Below, one piece after another: positions 28,019 to 36,179 of a DNA stretch of 64,000 bases. Numbering within the stretch: the stretch's first letter is position 1; each line of letters starts with the position of its first letter. The notes under the pieces were generated by a model. That model searched no databases, was not told the DNA's origin, and worked only from the letters and a program-made list of their open reading frames with translations. Made by a program: the position numbers and the translations under genes. The DNA comes from Congregicoccus sp964517665. GTDB lineage: Bacteria > Verrucomicrobiota > Verrucomicrobiia > Opitutales > Opitutaceae. The stretch lies in the NCBI GenBank assembly GCA_964517665.1, contig CAZFCY010000004.1, forward strand, positions 5,965 to 69,964, given 5' to 3'.

Positions 28019-29021
28019 ATGTTTATCGATGAAGTCACCGTGACCGTGCGCGCGGGCGATGGGGGCAATGGCTGCGTCAGCTTTCGGCGCGAGAAATACG
28101 AGCCGTTTGGCGGACCCAACGGCGGGGACGGCGGCCGCGGGGGCGATGTCGTGGTCCTGGGCGATCACGACGTGAACAACCTGAACGATTACCGCTTCCG
28201 CCCGAACTGGCGCGCGGGCAACGGCGAGCCGGGCCGCGGCGCGGACCAGCACGGGGCGGATGGCAGGCAATGCATCCTGCGCGTTCCTCCCGGCACGGTC
28301 ATCTCGGACGCGGAATCCGGTCGGATGATCGCCGAGGTNNNNNNNNNNGGAGGAGATCGTGCTCTCCAAGGGCGGCAACGGCGGCTGGGGCAACACGCGT
28401 TTCAAGACCTCGACCACCCGGGCGCCGAAGCGCGCCAATCCCGGACTGCCCGGCGAGGCGGGGATGTATCGGCTCGTCTTGAAGTGCATCGCCGACGTCG
28501 GCCTGGTGGCGTTTCCCAATGCCGGCAAGTCGACGCTGACCAATCTCATCACGAAGGCGTGGCCGAAGATGGCGGCGTATCCGTTCACGACCTTGCACCC
28601 GCAGATCGGCATCATCGAGTATCCGGAGCACTACGATCGCATCACCCTGGCCGACATCCCGGGTTTGATCGAGGGCGCGCACGAAAATCGCGGGCTCGGC
28701 CATCGCTTTTTACGGCACATTGAGCGCTGCCAGTTGCTGGTGCTCATGCTCGACATGGCGGGCGTCGACGCGCGCGATCCGAGCGATGACTACCAGCACC
28801 TTCTGAAGGAACTGGAACTCTACGATCCGGCCCTCCTGGAGAAGCCGCGGATCGTGGTCGCGAACAAGATGGACGAGGCGGCGGCGGCGAAGCATCTGCG
28901 CCGTTTTCGAAAGCTCAATTCCGTGGATGTTCTGCCGATATCCTGCCTGACCGAAGAGGGAATCCCCCAGTTGAAGGAGGAACTCCACCGCAGGGTTCGC
29001 GTGAGTAATTCCGCGGCCTGA
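28019..29021 (+). CDS. obg: Obg-family GTPase, interrupted by an assembly gap
   Basis: The N-terminal Obg domain is glycine-rich (AGDGGNGCVSFRREKYEPFGGPNGGDGGRGGDVV). The G domain follows with G1 FPNAGKSTLTN, G3 DIPGLIEGAHENRGLG and G4 NKMD. A run of ten N at 28339-28348 splits the gene, and the frame differs on the two sides. The flanking residues (RMIAEV ... GEEIVLSKGGNGGWGN) show that only a few codons are hidden, and the true gap length should be a multiple of three (9 or 12 fit). Obg GTPases act in late 50S ribosome assembly and stress response. There is no C-terminal extension. Confidence 0.93.
28339..28348. other. Assembly gap (10 N) in obg
   Basis: Placeholder gap. Reading frames on both sides belong to one Obg protein but are out of phase by the stated length, so ten is not the real number of missing bases. 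Confidence 0.95.
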
Positions 29022-29067
29022 CCTGGCGGAGAATGCCTCCCCACGACCGGGGAAGCCTCCGCCAGCC

Positions 29068-29577
29068 ATGTCCGAATTTCGTCCCATCATCATGCGCAGC
29101 AACCGGCTCCTCGGAGCCGCGCTCGTCGAAGCCAACCTCATCAGCATCGAGGACCTCGAGGCGGGCAACGAGAAGCTGTTGCAAAACCTCGATCAGGCGG
29201 CCGATCGCGAGATCTGCCTGTTGCACGTGCTGCTCAACGACACCCAGTCGCTCAACGAGCAGCACCTGCTCGAGCACATGGTCGAGGAGATGTCGCTCGG
29301 CCTCGTCGACCTGCGCGAGGTCGACATGAACGACGATCTCAAGATGCGCCTCGAGCCCGACATGTGCTGGGCGACGTGGTCCGTGCCCTTCGATCGCGAC
29401 GAGGACGTGAGCTACGTCGCGAGCGCCTACGCGATGAGCGCCGCCGTTCGCCAGCATTGGGAAAAGCAGCTCGGCGGACCCGTCATCTGGTTTGGCACCA
29501 CGCTCGCCATCGTGGGGGAATTTCTCGAGAAACTCGAAGCCGAGCGCGCCGGCGTCGCCGCGACTGCGACCGCCTGA
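29068..29577 (+). CDS. Stand-alone MshEN/GspE-N-like protein
   Basis: This 169-residue soluble protein begins with RSNRLLGAALVEANLISIEDLEAGNEKLLQNL. That resembles the N-terminal module of GspE/PilB/MshE ATPases (helical RLG..L...G.I....L pattern). The same style recurs at the N-terminus of the ATPase encoded 5 bp downstream. Its C-terminal part (FDRDEDVSYVASAYAMSAAVRQHWEKQLGGPVIWFGTTLAIVGEFLEKLE) is not one I recognise. It has no nucleotide-binding motif. Co-transcription with the ATPase suggests a regulator or partner; MshEN domains in other systems bind cyclic-di-GMP, but the binding residues are not clear here. Confidence 0.75.
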   Translation: MSEFRPIIMRSNRLLGAALVEANLISIEDLEAGNEKLLQNLDQAADREICLLHVLLNDTQSLNEQHLLEHMVEEMSLGLVDLREVDMNDDLKMRLEPDMCWATWSVPFDRDEDVSYVASAYAMSAAVRQHWEKQLGGPVIWFGTTLAIVGEFLEKLEAERAGVAATATA

Positions 29578-29582
29578 CGACC

Positions 29583-31295
29583 ATGGCCATCGGAAGGCTT
29601 CAAAGCGCCATCATCGAAAACCTCGTCTCGCTCGGCCGGATCACCGCCGAGGACCAGGCGAAGATCGTCTCCTCGCAAAGCGAGATGACCGGCGACGCCC
29701 TCGAGCAGTTGCTCGTCGAGGAGCACCGGATCCAGTCGCATCACCTGCTCGTCGCGAAAGCGCGCGCCTTCGGCATGTCGCCGTTCAACGTCGCGCGGGT
29801 GAAAATCCACAAAGGCACGTTCGAGCACATCGACATCGAGTTCTGCCAGCAGAACACCGTCCTTCCCGTCAGCGTCGTGGGCGATTTCGTGATGGTGGCG
29901 TTTGCCAATCCGTTCGAACTCACGATCTCGAACCAGATCCAGAAACTCACGGGCAAGCGCGTCGTGCCGCTGCTCGCGATGGAAAAGGAGATCCGCGACC
30001 GCTTGAACTCCGGCTCGCTCAAGCACGCGGAGCAATTCGACGACGTCGTCTCCGCGGTCGGCGAGGAGTATTCGGAGGGCGACGGCGAACTGCGCTCGGG
30101 CGACCTCGAGAGCGAGGAGTCGGCCCCGATCATCCAGCTCGCGAACCGCATCATCGAGGACGCCTTCATCGGCGGCGCGAGCGACATCCACATCGAGCCC
30201 GGCGAGCGCGAACTCGCGGTGCGCTACCGCATCGACGGCATCTGCCAGTCGAAACTCAAGCTCCCCGCCAAGGTCGCCCCGGCGCTCGTCGCGCGCCTGA
30301 AGATCATGGCCAACCTCGACATCTCCGAGCGCCGGCTCCCGCAGGACGGGCGCATCGTTTTCAAGCAATACACGAAGAAGAGCATCGACATCGATCTTCG
30401 TTGTTCGACCGCGCCGCTGAACTTCGGCGAAGGCATGGTCATGCGCATCCTCGACAAGCAGAAGTCCACCCTGCCGTTGCCCGCCCTCGGTTTCTCGGAG
30501 CAAAACCTCGCGCGCTACCGCGAAGTCATCCGCCAGCCCTACGGCATGATCCTGCACTGCGGACCGACCGGCTCGGGAAAGTCGATGACGCTCTACTCGG
30601 CGTTGAACGAAATCAACTCGCCCGAGATGGTCATCCGCACGGCCGAGGATCCGATCGAGTACACGCTTCCCGGCATCCTTCAGCTTCAGACGAACCGGCT
30701 CATCGGCCTCACCTTCGCGAGCGCGCTGCGTTCGTTCCTGCGCCAGGATCCGGACATCATCCTCGTCGGTGAAATTCGAGACCAGGAAACGGCCAACATC
30801 GCGGTCGAGGCCGCGCTCACGGGCCACTTGCTCCTCAGCACGCTGCACACGAACGACGCGCCCGGCACGATCGCGCGCCTCACCGACATGGGCGTCGAGC
30901 CGTTCATGATCAGCTCGTCGCTGCTTTGCGTCTGCGCGCAACGCCTCATGCGCCGGGTCTGCAAGGTCTGCCGCCGGCCCCACGAGCCCGAGGCGCGGGA
31001 GAAGGACATTCTGCAAAAGGCGATCGGCTGGAGCGGCCCGATTTTCAAAGCGAACGCGAAGGGCTGCCCGCGCTGCAACTCCAGCGGCTACAAGGGACGC
31101 GTCGGCATCCACGAACTCATGACCATGAGCGAGCCGCTCATCGAGGCGATCAACCACGGCAAGGAAGCGAGCGAATTGAAACGCCTCGCGATCGAAGCCG
31201 GGATGAAAACCCTCCACCAGGATTCCATGCTCAAGGTGAAGGAGGGCCTCACCACGGTGGAGGAAGCCCTCTGCACCGTCCCGCCGGATATGTGA
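29583..31295 (+). CDS. GspE/PilB-family type II secretion / type IV pilus ATPase
   Basis: The start is set at 29583 (MAIGRLQSAIIENLVSLGRI). The 570-residue product has an MshEN-like N-terminus (1-150) and an ATPase core with Walker A CGPTGSGKSMTLYSAL. Asp/His boxes follow (TAEDPIEYTLPGILQLQTN; DPDIILVGEIRDQETANIAVEAALTGHLLLSTLHTNDA), and a tetracysteine zinc module (CKVCRRP ... CPRCNSSGYKGRVGIHELM). It powers assembly of pilin-like filaments at the inner membrane. No gspF, pilin or secretin gene is in the window, so the rest of its machine must be elsewhere. Confidence 0.92.
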   Translation: MAIGRLQSAIIENLVSLGRITAEDQAKIVSSQSEMTGDALEQLLVEEHRIQSHHLLVAKARAFGMSPFNVARVKIHKGTFEHIDIEFCQQNTVLPVSVVGDFVMVAFANPFELTISNQIQKLTGKRVVPLLAMEKEIRDRLNSGSLKHAEQFDDVVSAVGEEYSEGDGELRSGDLESEESAPIIQLANRIIEDAFIGGASDIHIEPGERELAVRYRIDGICQSKLKLPAKVAPALVARLKIMANLDISERRLPQDGRIVFKQYTKKSIDIDLRCSTAPLNFGEGMVMRILDKQKSTLPLPALGFSEQNLARYREVIRQPYGMILHCGPTGSGKSMTLYSALNEINSPEMVIRTAEDPIEYTLPGILQLQTNRLIGLTFASALRSFLRQDPDIILVGEIRDQETANIAVEAALTGHLLLSTLHTNDAPGTIARLTDMGVEPFMISSSLLCVCAQRLMRRVCKVCRRPHEPEAREKDILQKAIGWSGPIFKANAKGCPRCNSSGYKGRVGIHELMTMSEPLIEAINHGKEASELKRLAIEAGMKTLHQDSMLKVKEGLTTVEEALCTVPPDM

Positions 31296-31303
31296 GCGGG
31301 GGA

Positions 31304-31341
31304 CGTCGAAAGTCGAAGGTCCAAAGGTCGAAAGTCGAAAG
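31304..31341 (+). repeat. GTCGAAA-type 7-bp repeats after the GspE gene
   Basis: Five degenerate 7-mers (GTCGAAA, GTCGAAG, GTCCAAA, GTCGAAA, GTCGAAA) with one extra G follow the ATPase stop by about 8 bp. They are the same family as at 10255-10435. Confidence 0.75.
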
Positions 31342-31349
31342 CACGCGCT

Positions 31350-31440
31350 GAAAGGTGGCCGCGGGCGTCCCTGCCCGTGTGGTTCGGGCGGGACGCCCGA
31401 ATCCTCAAACGCGCAGCAGGGAGCGGCGCGGCCACCTTTC
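31350..31440. repeat. Nested inverted repeat between convergent genes
   Basis: Outer arms of 14 bp (GAAAGGTGGCCGCG at 31350-31363; complement at 31427-31440) enclose an inner GGGCGTCCCTGCCC / GGGCGGGACGCCC inverted pair. The element fills the space between the GspE gene and the convergent methyltransferase gene. Related GGGCGGGACGCCC units occur near 42327-42343. Confidence 0.7.
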
Positions 31441-31445
31441 GACTC

Positions 31446-32267
31446 CTAGCCGCGTCGCCGCAGCACCACGACCAGATCCTCCTGCGCATCGTCCAGCGCG
31501 CGCGGCGAATCGATGTCGTGCGAGAAATCGTAGCACGCGATCGGCTCGAGCAAGGCGACGCGGCCGATGATGGCCTCGAACTCGGCGGCATTATAGGTTC
31601 TGCACTGCCAGTGGGTTTCCAGTTTCTCGACCTTGCGCGCGCCCTTGCGGCGGACGCGCATGCGGTTGCGCAACCACTCCAGGCGCGTCTTCGCATGCGC
31701 CGGGCGCGTGATCACTTCAGAAACCACCCGCACGCCGTCGCGCTCCCCCTTCCAGACCTCGCGATCGGTCCGCCGGCGCGCGTAGTCGGTGAGATGAATG
31801 CCGATGATATAAAGCCCGCCCGGCACGAGGGCGCGCGCGACGCGTTGCAGATGGGCGACGGCGTCCTCCTCGGTGAGAAGATACTTGAACGTGCTGAGCA
31901 GACAGTGCGCGAGATCGAAGGGGCCGCGCATGCGAAACGATTCCATGCGATCCTCGCGCAAACGCACGCGCCGGCGCATGCCGGCGGGAAGCGCGCGCGC
32001 GCGTTCGTCCGCGTAGGCGATCATCTCGGCGCTCGCGTCGAAACCCGCGACGCGATGGCCGCGCCGCGCGAGTTCGAAGACCAGCCGGCCGTTTCCGCAA
32101 GCCGGCTCGAGCACGCGGGCGGGCGGGGTCGCGCCCTTGCGGCGGTGGCTGCGCGGCCCATGGTGGGCCAGCGCGGCCTCGAGAAACTCCGCCTCCCGCG
32201 CCGTGTCGTTGTCGAAGACGATGTCGTAATAAAGCGGAAAACGATACCAGTCGGTCTGGGTGAACAT
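31446..32267 (-). CDS. Class I SAM-dependent methyltransferase
   Basis: The start is set at 32267 (MFTQTDWYRFPLYYDIVFDNDTAREAEFLE); the upstream in-frame extension is encoded by repeats. The 273-residue protein has motif I VLEPACGNGRLVFELARRGHRVAGFDAS, acidic loop GFDASAEMIAYA, a motif-II region FDLAHCLLSTFKYL, and LVPGGLYIIGIHLTD. The C-terminal part (YNAAEFEAIIGRVALLEPIACYDF) resembles small-molecule methyltransferases. No signal or membrane segment is seen. Neighbours (GspE-type ATPase, ruvB) give no hint of substrate. Confidence 0.82.
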   Translation of the reverse strand: MFTQTDWYRFPLYYDIVFDNDTAREAEFLEAALAHHGPRSHRRKGATPPARVLEPACGNGRLVFELARRGHRVAGFDASAEMIAYADERARALPAGMRRRVRLREDRMESFRMRGPFDLAHCLLSTFKYLLTEEDAVAHLQRVARALVPGGLYIIGIHLTDYARRRTDREVWKGERDGVRVVSEVITRPAHAKTRLEWLRNRMRVRRKGARKVEKLETHWQCRTYNAAEFEAIIGRVALLEPIACYDFSHDIDSPRALDDAQEDLVVVLRRRG

Positions 32268-32269
32268 GG

Positions 32270-32345
32270 AGATCAGGAAACAGGGGTCAGGCAGGGAGCA
32301 GGAGTCGAAAGTCGATACTGACTCCTGACTCTCGTCTCCTGTCAC
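32270..32345. repeat. CAGGN-type 7-bp repeats with inverted partner
   Basis: Degenerate 7-mers around TCAGGAA / ACAGGGG / TCAGGCA (32273-32305) face an inverted set (GACTCCTGACTC, TCTCCTGTCACC, 32323-32345). They lie between ruvB and the methyltransferase gene. The family matches the array at 53703-53870. Confidence 0.65.
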
Positions 32346-32350
32346 CTGCG

Positions 32351-32378
32351 TTCTGATTCGGTCTCGGCCGAATCAGAA
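32351..32378 (-). terminator. Terminator hairpin at the ruvB stop
   Basis: TTCTGATTCGG (32351-32361) and CCGAATCAGAA (32368-32378) form a perfect 11-bp stem with a 6-base loop. The hairpin overlaps the last codons of ruvB on the minus strand. There is no strong T-tract. Confidence 0.5.
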
Positions 32379-33404
32379 CAGCGCGCCTTGCGCGCCGCCG
32401 CCGAGGGATTTCAGGCCGATCGCGCGCATGCCTTTTTCCGTGATGACGCGGCCCTGGAGCGTGCGCTGGAGGAAGCCGTTCTGGATGAGAAACGGCTCGT
32501 GCACTTCCTCGAGCGTGTCCGGTTCCTCGCCGATCGCGACGGCGAGGGTCGAGATCCCGACAGGGCCGCCTTTGTAGTGATCGGTGATCACGCGGAGCAT
32601 GCGCTTGTCGAGTTCGTCCAGGCCGAGCGCGTCGATCTCGAGCAGTTCGAGAGCGGCCGCGGCGGCCTTCTTCGTGATCTTTCCACCCGCGCGTTCCTGC
32701 GCGTAGTCGCGCACGAAATACACGAGGTTGTTCGCGATGCGCGGCGTGCCCCGCGCGCGTGTGGCGATTTCGTGGGCGCCGTCGGTGTCGGCTTCGACGT
32801 CGAGGAGTTTGCACGTGCGCCGGACGATCGAGAGCAGATCCTCGGGCGAGTAGTAATCGAGGCGCGTTTGCAGCGTGAAACGGCTGCGCAGCGGCGCGGT
32901 CAACAGGCCCGAGCGGGTGGTGGCGCCGACGAGCGTGAACCGCGGAATGTTGAGCCGCACGCTGCGCGCGTTCGGCCCCTGATCGATGAGGATGTCGATC
33001 CGGAAGTCTTCCATCGCGGAGTAGAGATACTCCTCGACCGACTTCGAGATGCGGTGGATCTCGTCGATGAAAAGGATGTCGCCCTCCTCGAGGTTGGTGA
33101 GCAACCCGGCGAGGTCGCCCGCCTTCTCGACCACGGGGCCGGAGGTGACGCGGACGTTGCGCTGCATCTCGTGCCCGAGGATGAAGGCGAGGCTCGTTTT
33201 CCCCAAACCAGGCGGGCCGCTGAAGAGCACGTGGTTGAGCACGTCGCCGCGCTTGCGCGCCGCGCCGACCATGACGCGGAGGCGTTCGAGCGTCTTGAGC
33301 TGCCCGACGAAATCGCTGAAGGCGTGCGGCCGCAGCGCCGCCTCCTGCGGCGACACGGGCGAATCGAGGGTGGACGTGATGAAGCTGACGCCTTTGTCCG
33401 GCAC
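32373..33404 (-). CDS. ruvB: Holliday junction branch migration helicase RuvB
   Basis: The 343-residue AAA+ protein has the RuvB N-terminus (LRPHAFSDFVGQ), Walker A GPPGLGKTSLAFILGHEM, Walker B DILFIDEIHRISKSVEEYLYSAMEDF, and sensor region FTLVGATTRSGLLTAPLRSRF. The arginine-finger region is next, and the C-terminal winged-helix domain reads GPVGISTLAVAIGEEPDTLEEVHEPFLIQNGFLQRTLQGR. It drives branch migration with RuvA and RuvC, neither of which is in the window. The predicted start at 33404 leaves 228 bp to the divergent DUF1579 gene. Confidence 0.96.
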   Translation of the reverse strand: MPDKGVSFITSTLDSPVSPQEAALRPHAFSDFVGQLKTLERLRVMVGAARKRGDVLNHVLFSGPPGLGKTSLAFILGHEMQRNVRVTSGPVVEKAGDLAGLLTNLEEGDILFIDEIHRISKSVEEYLYSAMEDFRIDILIDQGPNARSVRLNIPRFTLVGATTRSGLLTAPLRSRFTLQTRLDYYSPEDLLSIVRRTCKLLDVEADTDGAHEIATRARGTPRIANNLVYFVRDYAQERAGGKITKKAAAAALELLEIDALGLDELDKRMLRVITDHYKGGPVGISTLAVAIGEEPDTLEEVHEPFLIQNGFLQRTLQGRVITEKGMRAIGLKSLGGGAQGALF

Positions 33405-33632
33405 GGGCTCGAAGTTTCGCGCTCGGCCTGTCGAGTGTCGAGCGGGGAGTGGACAGCTTGTCGTGGAAACGAGCGTTCAAGGCGGTCGCGCACTTTGGAT
33501 GGCAGGCCGTTGCGCGCTCGCCGCCACGCTTGAACCTTGCGCGCAGGCGGGTGTCCACAGTGCAACTGACGTCGTCGGCTGCATGGAGCCTGGCGCCGGA
33601 CCAACGTTAACATCACAAGGAAGGAATCCCCC

Positions 33633-34148
33633 ATGGAGGCTGAAGAATCGAAGACGCAGTTGTGGACGCCCCCGGAACCCTGCGAGGAACACAAATGGCT
33701 GCAGAAGCTGATCGGCGAATGGACGTTTGAAAGCGAGGCGGTGATGGAGCCCGGGCAGCCTCCGGCGAAGCACAAGGGAACCGAGGTTGTGCGCGCGATC
33801 GGCCCTTTCTGGGTTCAAGGCGATGGGGAGGGCGAGATGCCAGGCGGCGGAACCGCGCAGATGCGGATCACGCTCGGCTACGATCCGCAAAAGAAGCGTT
33901 TCGTGGGCACGTGGCTCGGTTCGATGATGAGCCACCTCTGGATCTATGACGGCGAACTGGATCCGGCCGGGCGGATTCTCTCGCTCCAGGCGGAGGGTCC
34001 CGACATGGAGGACGAGCGCAAAGTGGCCCGATACAAAGACGTCATCGAGTTGAAGAGCGACGATCACCGCGTGCTGACGTCGCACGTGCTCGACGAGCAC
34101 GGGAAGTGGCGGCAGTTCATGACGGCGCACTACCTGCGGAAACGCTGA
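33633..34148 (+). CDS. DUF1579 family protein
   Basis: The 171-residue soluble protein matches the DUF1579 pattern: EEHKWLQKLIGEWTFESEAVMEPGQPP, VRAIGPFWVQGDGEGEMPGG, ITLGYDPQKKRFVGTWLGSMMSHLWIYDGEL. These are calycin-like beta-barrel proteins of unknown biochemical role, sometimes near yybH/SnoaL genes. It stands alone, divergent from ruvB. A GGAAGGA-like element lies about 10 bp upstream of the start. The 294 bp between it and the protease gene hold no other gene; they contain a direct repeat ATAACCGCGCG (about 34273 and 34302). Confidence 0.87.
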   Translation: MEAEESKTQLWTPPEPCEEHKWLQKLIGEWTFESEAVMEPGQPPAKHKGTEVVRAIGPFWVQGDGEGEMPGGGTAQMRITLGYDPQKKRFVGTWLGSMMSHLWIYDGELDPAGRILSLQAEGPDMEDERKVARYKDVIELKSDDHRVLTSHVLDEHGKWRQFMTAHYLRKR

Positions 34149-34442
34149 CCAGGCGGGAACGCGGGCTCGTGACGCCCGCCGGCTCATGCCTGCCGGGACC
34201 CGCTGGTCGAGGCGGCGCCGAAGCGATGGGCTTGTCCCGGGCGGGCTTTGCCACGTCACCCTCGGAGCGAAGGATGTGATATAACCGCGCGGGGGTTCTT
34301 GCATAACCGCGCGCGCGTGTTCCGGCCGCTCCGAGGCCACGCGCGGCTTACAAATCTGTAAGTTTCCGGAAAGGAAGGGGAGAGGCGCGTGGGTTATCGT
34401 GGCGGCAGGTTCGACACATCGACCTGAGCAACTTTTCCGATC

Positions 34443-35969
34443 ATGGCATTCGACACATCCAATCTCTTGCGCCGCCCGTGGAAGGCGGCCGCCTTTTCCG
34501 CCGCGGTGCTGGGCGGCGCGATTTTCGCCATCGCCGGCGCCGGGACCGACACGGAAACGCCGAAGCCGCCTGTCGAGGTGCAGGTGGACGAGGCTCCGCT
34601 GCCGCGCGGCGATGACGGCGCGTTTTCCTACAGCCCGATCGTGCAGCGCGTCGCGCCGAGCGTGGTGAAGGTCGTCGTCCGGCAGGAAGGCAAGGAAGTG
34701 CCCGCCGGCCAGTTGGGGTTTCCCTTCGATGACCCGATGTTGCGCCGCTTTTTCGGGCCGATGGTTCCGAACCAGCGGGACAACCGCACGTTTCGCACTC
34801 CGCCGTCCTCCGGCCTGGGGTCGGGCGTGATCGTGAGTTCGGATGGCTATATTCTCACCAACAACCACGTCGTGGCGGAGGCCGACAAGGTCACCGTGAC
34901 GCTCTCCGATGGGCGCGAGCTTGCCGCGAAGGTCGTCGGCAAAGACGAGATGACCGACCTCGCCGTGATCAAAGTCGCCACGGGCAAACTTCCCGCCGTG
35001 ACCTTTGCGAGCAGCGACGACGTGCAGGTCGGCGACCGCGTGCTCGCGATCGGCAATCCCTTCGGCCTCGGCCAGACCGTGACGACCGGAATCGTGAGCG
35101 CGAAGGGCCGCTCGCTGGGCTTGGGCATCGAGTACGAGGATTTCATCCAAACGGACGCGGCGATCAACCCCGGCAACTCCGGCGGCGCGCTCGTCGACGT
35201 GCGTGGACGCCTCGTCGGGATCAACACCGCGATCTTCAGCCGCAGCGGCGGTTTTCAGGGCATTGGTTTCGCCATTCCTTCGCAGCTTGCGCGGCACGTC
35301 ATGGACAGTCTCGTGCAGGACGGAAAGGTCACGCGTGGCTTCCTCGGCGTTGGCATCCAGGACCTCAAGCCGGATCTGGCGGAGGCGTTCAATATCAAAG
35401 CCGGCGAGGGCGCGTTGGTCGCGGATGTCCAGCCGGACAGTCCGGGAGCGAGGTCGGGACTTCAAAGCGGCGACATCATTCTCTCCTGGAAGGGGAAGAA
35501 AGTCGAAGACGCGCGGCGCCTGAAGTTTGCCGTGGGCGCGACCAAACCCGACGAGGAGGTCAAGGTTCGCATCCTGCGCGAAGGCGAGGAGAAGACCGTC
35601 GAGGTCAAGGTCGGCGAGAAACCCGGCAGCGGGAAACTCGCCTCCGGCGCCGGCAGCTCCAGCGACGAAGGCGTCTTGAACGGCGTCGGCGTGGCGGATC
35701 TCACGCCGCAGGTGCGCAACGAGTTCGAAATTCCCTCCCGCGTCGAGGGCGCCGTGATCACGCAGGTCGATCCCAATTCGGCCGCCGCCCAGGCGGGGCT
35801 TTCACCGGGAGACGTCATTCTCGAAATCAACCGCAAGCCGGTCCGCAACGCGGAGGAGGCGATCCGCCTGACCGAGGACTTCGGCGACGGAAAGACGTTG
35901 GTAAAACTTTGGAGCCGCGGCGGCACGCACTACCTCGTCGTCGACGAGAGCGACCGCCAGGGCTCCTGA
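34443..35969 (+). CDS. HtrA/DegP-family periplasmic serine protease
   Basis: The 508-residue protein has an N-terminal membrane segment (AAAFSAAVLGGAIFAIAGAG), so it is periplasmic or anchored. The trypsin-like catalytic triad is His142 (TNNHVVAEADKV), Asp172 (MTDLAVIKVATG) and Ser246 (INPGNSGGALVDVRG). Two PDZ domains follow (about residues 290-390 and 415-505), with the carboxylate-binding GFLGVGIQDL and the second copy GAVITQVDPNSAAAQAGLSPGDVILEINRK. It degrades or refolds misfolded envelope proteins. The two-component system genes that follow could regulate envelope stress, which is inference. Confidence 0.93.
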   Translation: MAFDTSNLLRRPWKAAAFSAAVLGGAIFAIAGAGTDTETPKPPVEVQVDEAPLPRGDDGAFSYSPIVQRVAPSVVKVVVRQEGKEVPAGQLGFPFDDPMLRRFFGPMVPNQRDNRTFRTPPSSGLGSGVIVSSDGYILTNNHVVAEADKVTVTLSDGRELAAKVVGKDEMTDLAVIKVATGKLPAVTFASSDDVQVGDRVLAIGNPFGLGQTVTTGIVSAKGRSLGLGIEYEDFIQTDAAINPGNSGGALVDVRGRLVGINTAIFSRSGGFQGIGFAIPSQLARHVMDSLVQDGKVTRGFLGVGIQDLKPDLAEAFNIKAGEGALVADVQPDSPGARSGLQSGDIILSWKGKKVEDARRLKFAVGATKPDEEVKVRILREGEEKTVEVKVGEKPGSGKLASGAGSSSDEGVLNGVGVADLTPQVRNEFEIPSRVEGAVITQVDPNSAAAQAGLSPGDVILEINRKPVRNAEEAIRLTEDFGDGKTLVKLWSRGGTHYLVVDESDRQGS

Positions 35970-36018
35970 TGGAGTAGTCAGCACAATTGGTTTGGGGTTC
36001 ATAGCAGCAGCAGCATAC

Positions 36019-36051
36019 GAGCCCGCGCGTCGTCTGTAGGCGCGCGGGCTC
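36019..36051 (+). terminator. Terminator hairpin after the HtrA-family gene
   Basis: GAGCCCGCGCG (36019-36029) pairs perfectly with CGCGCGGGCTC (36041-36051) around an 11-base loop. It lies 49 bp after the stop codon. It is followed by ATTCTAAT, a weak T-tract. Confidence 0.7.
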
Positions 36052-36056
36052 ATTCT

Positions 36057-36173
36057 AATGAAGAATGATGAATGTGGAATGCAGAATGAAGCGGTTGCAT
36101 GCCGGGTGGCGGGTGGCGTGCGCGGACGTTTTTGAATTCTTAATTCTACATTCTGCGTTCTTCATTCAACATT
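36057..36173. repeat. Inverted arrays of AATGNNG 7-bp repeats
   Basis: Five perfect-phase 7-mers (AATGAAG, AATGATG, AATGTGG, AATGCAG, AATGAAG; 36057-36091) face an inverted array of about six (36134-36173; on the minus strand AATGTTG, AATGAAG, AACGCAG, AATGTAG, AATTAAG). The intervening 42 bp are GC-rich. The inverted arm ends 6 bp before the response-regulator ATG, so a hairpin here would affect its translation start or promoter. Confidence 0.85.
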
Positions 36174-36179
36174 AGCGCC

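Noticed and set aside
26774..28615. A minus-strand frame of 613 codons across pyrD and obg
   Set aside because: It reads through the N gap and lies opposite two well-supported genes.
29427..31217. A long minus-strand frame opposite the GspE-type gene
   Set aside because: Antisense shadow with repetitive Arg/Asp/Leu/Val content and no motif.
34260..34320. A riboswitch or promoter upstream of the HtrA-family gene
   Set aside because: Only a short direct repeat and a TATAAC-like stretch are present; no -35 at proper distance and no conserved fold that I can recognise.
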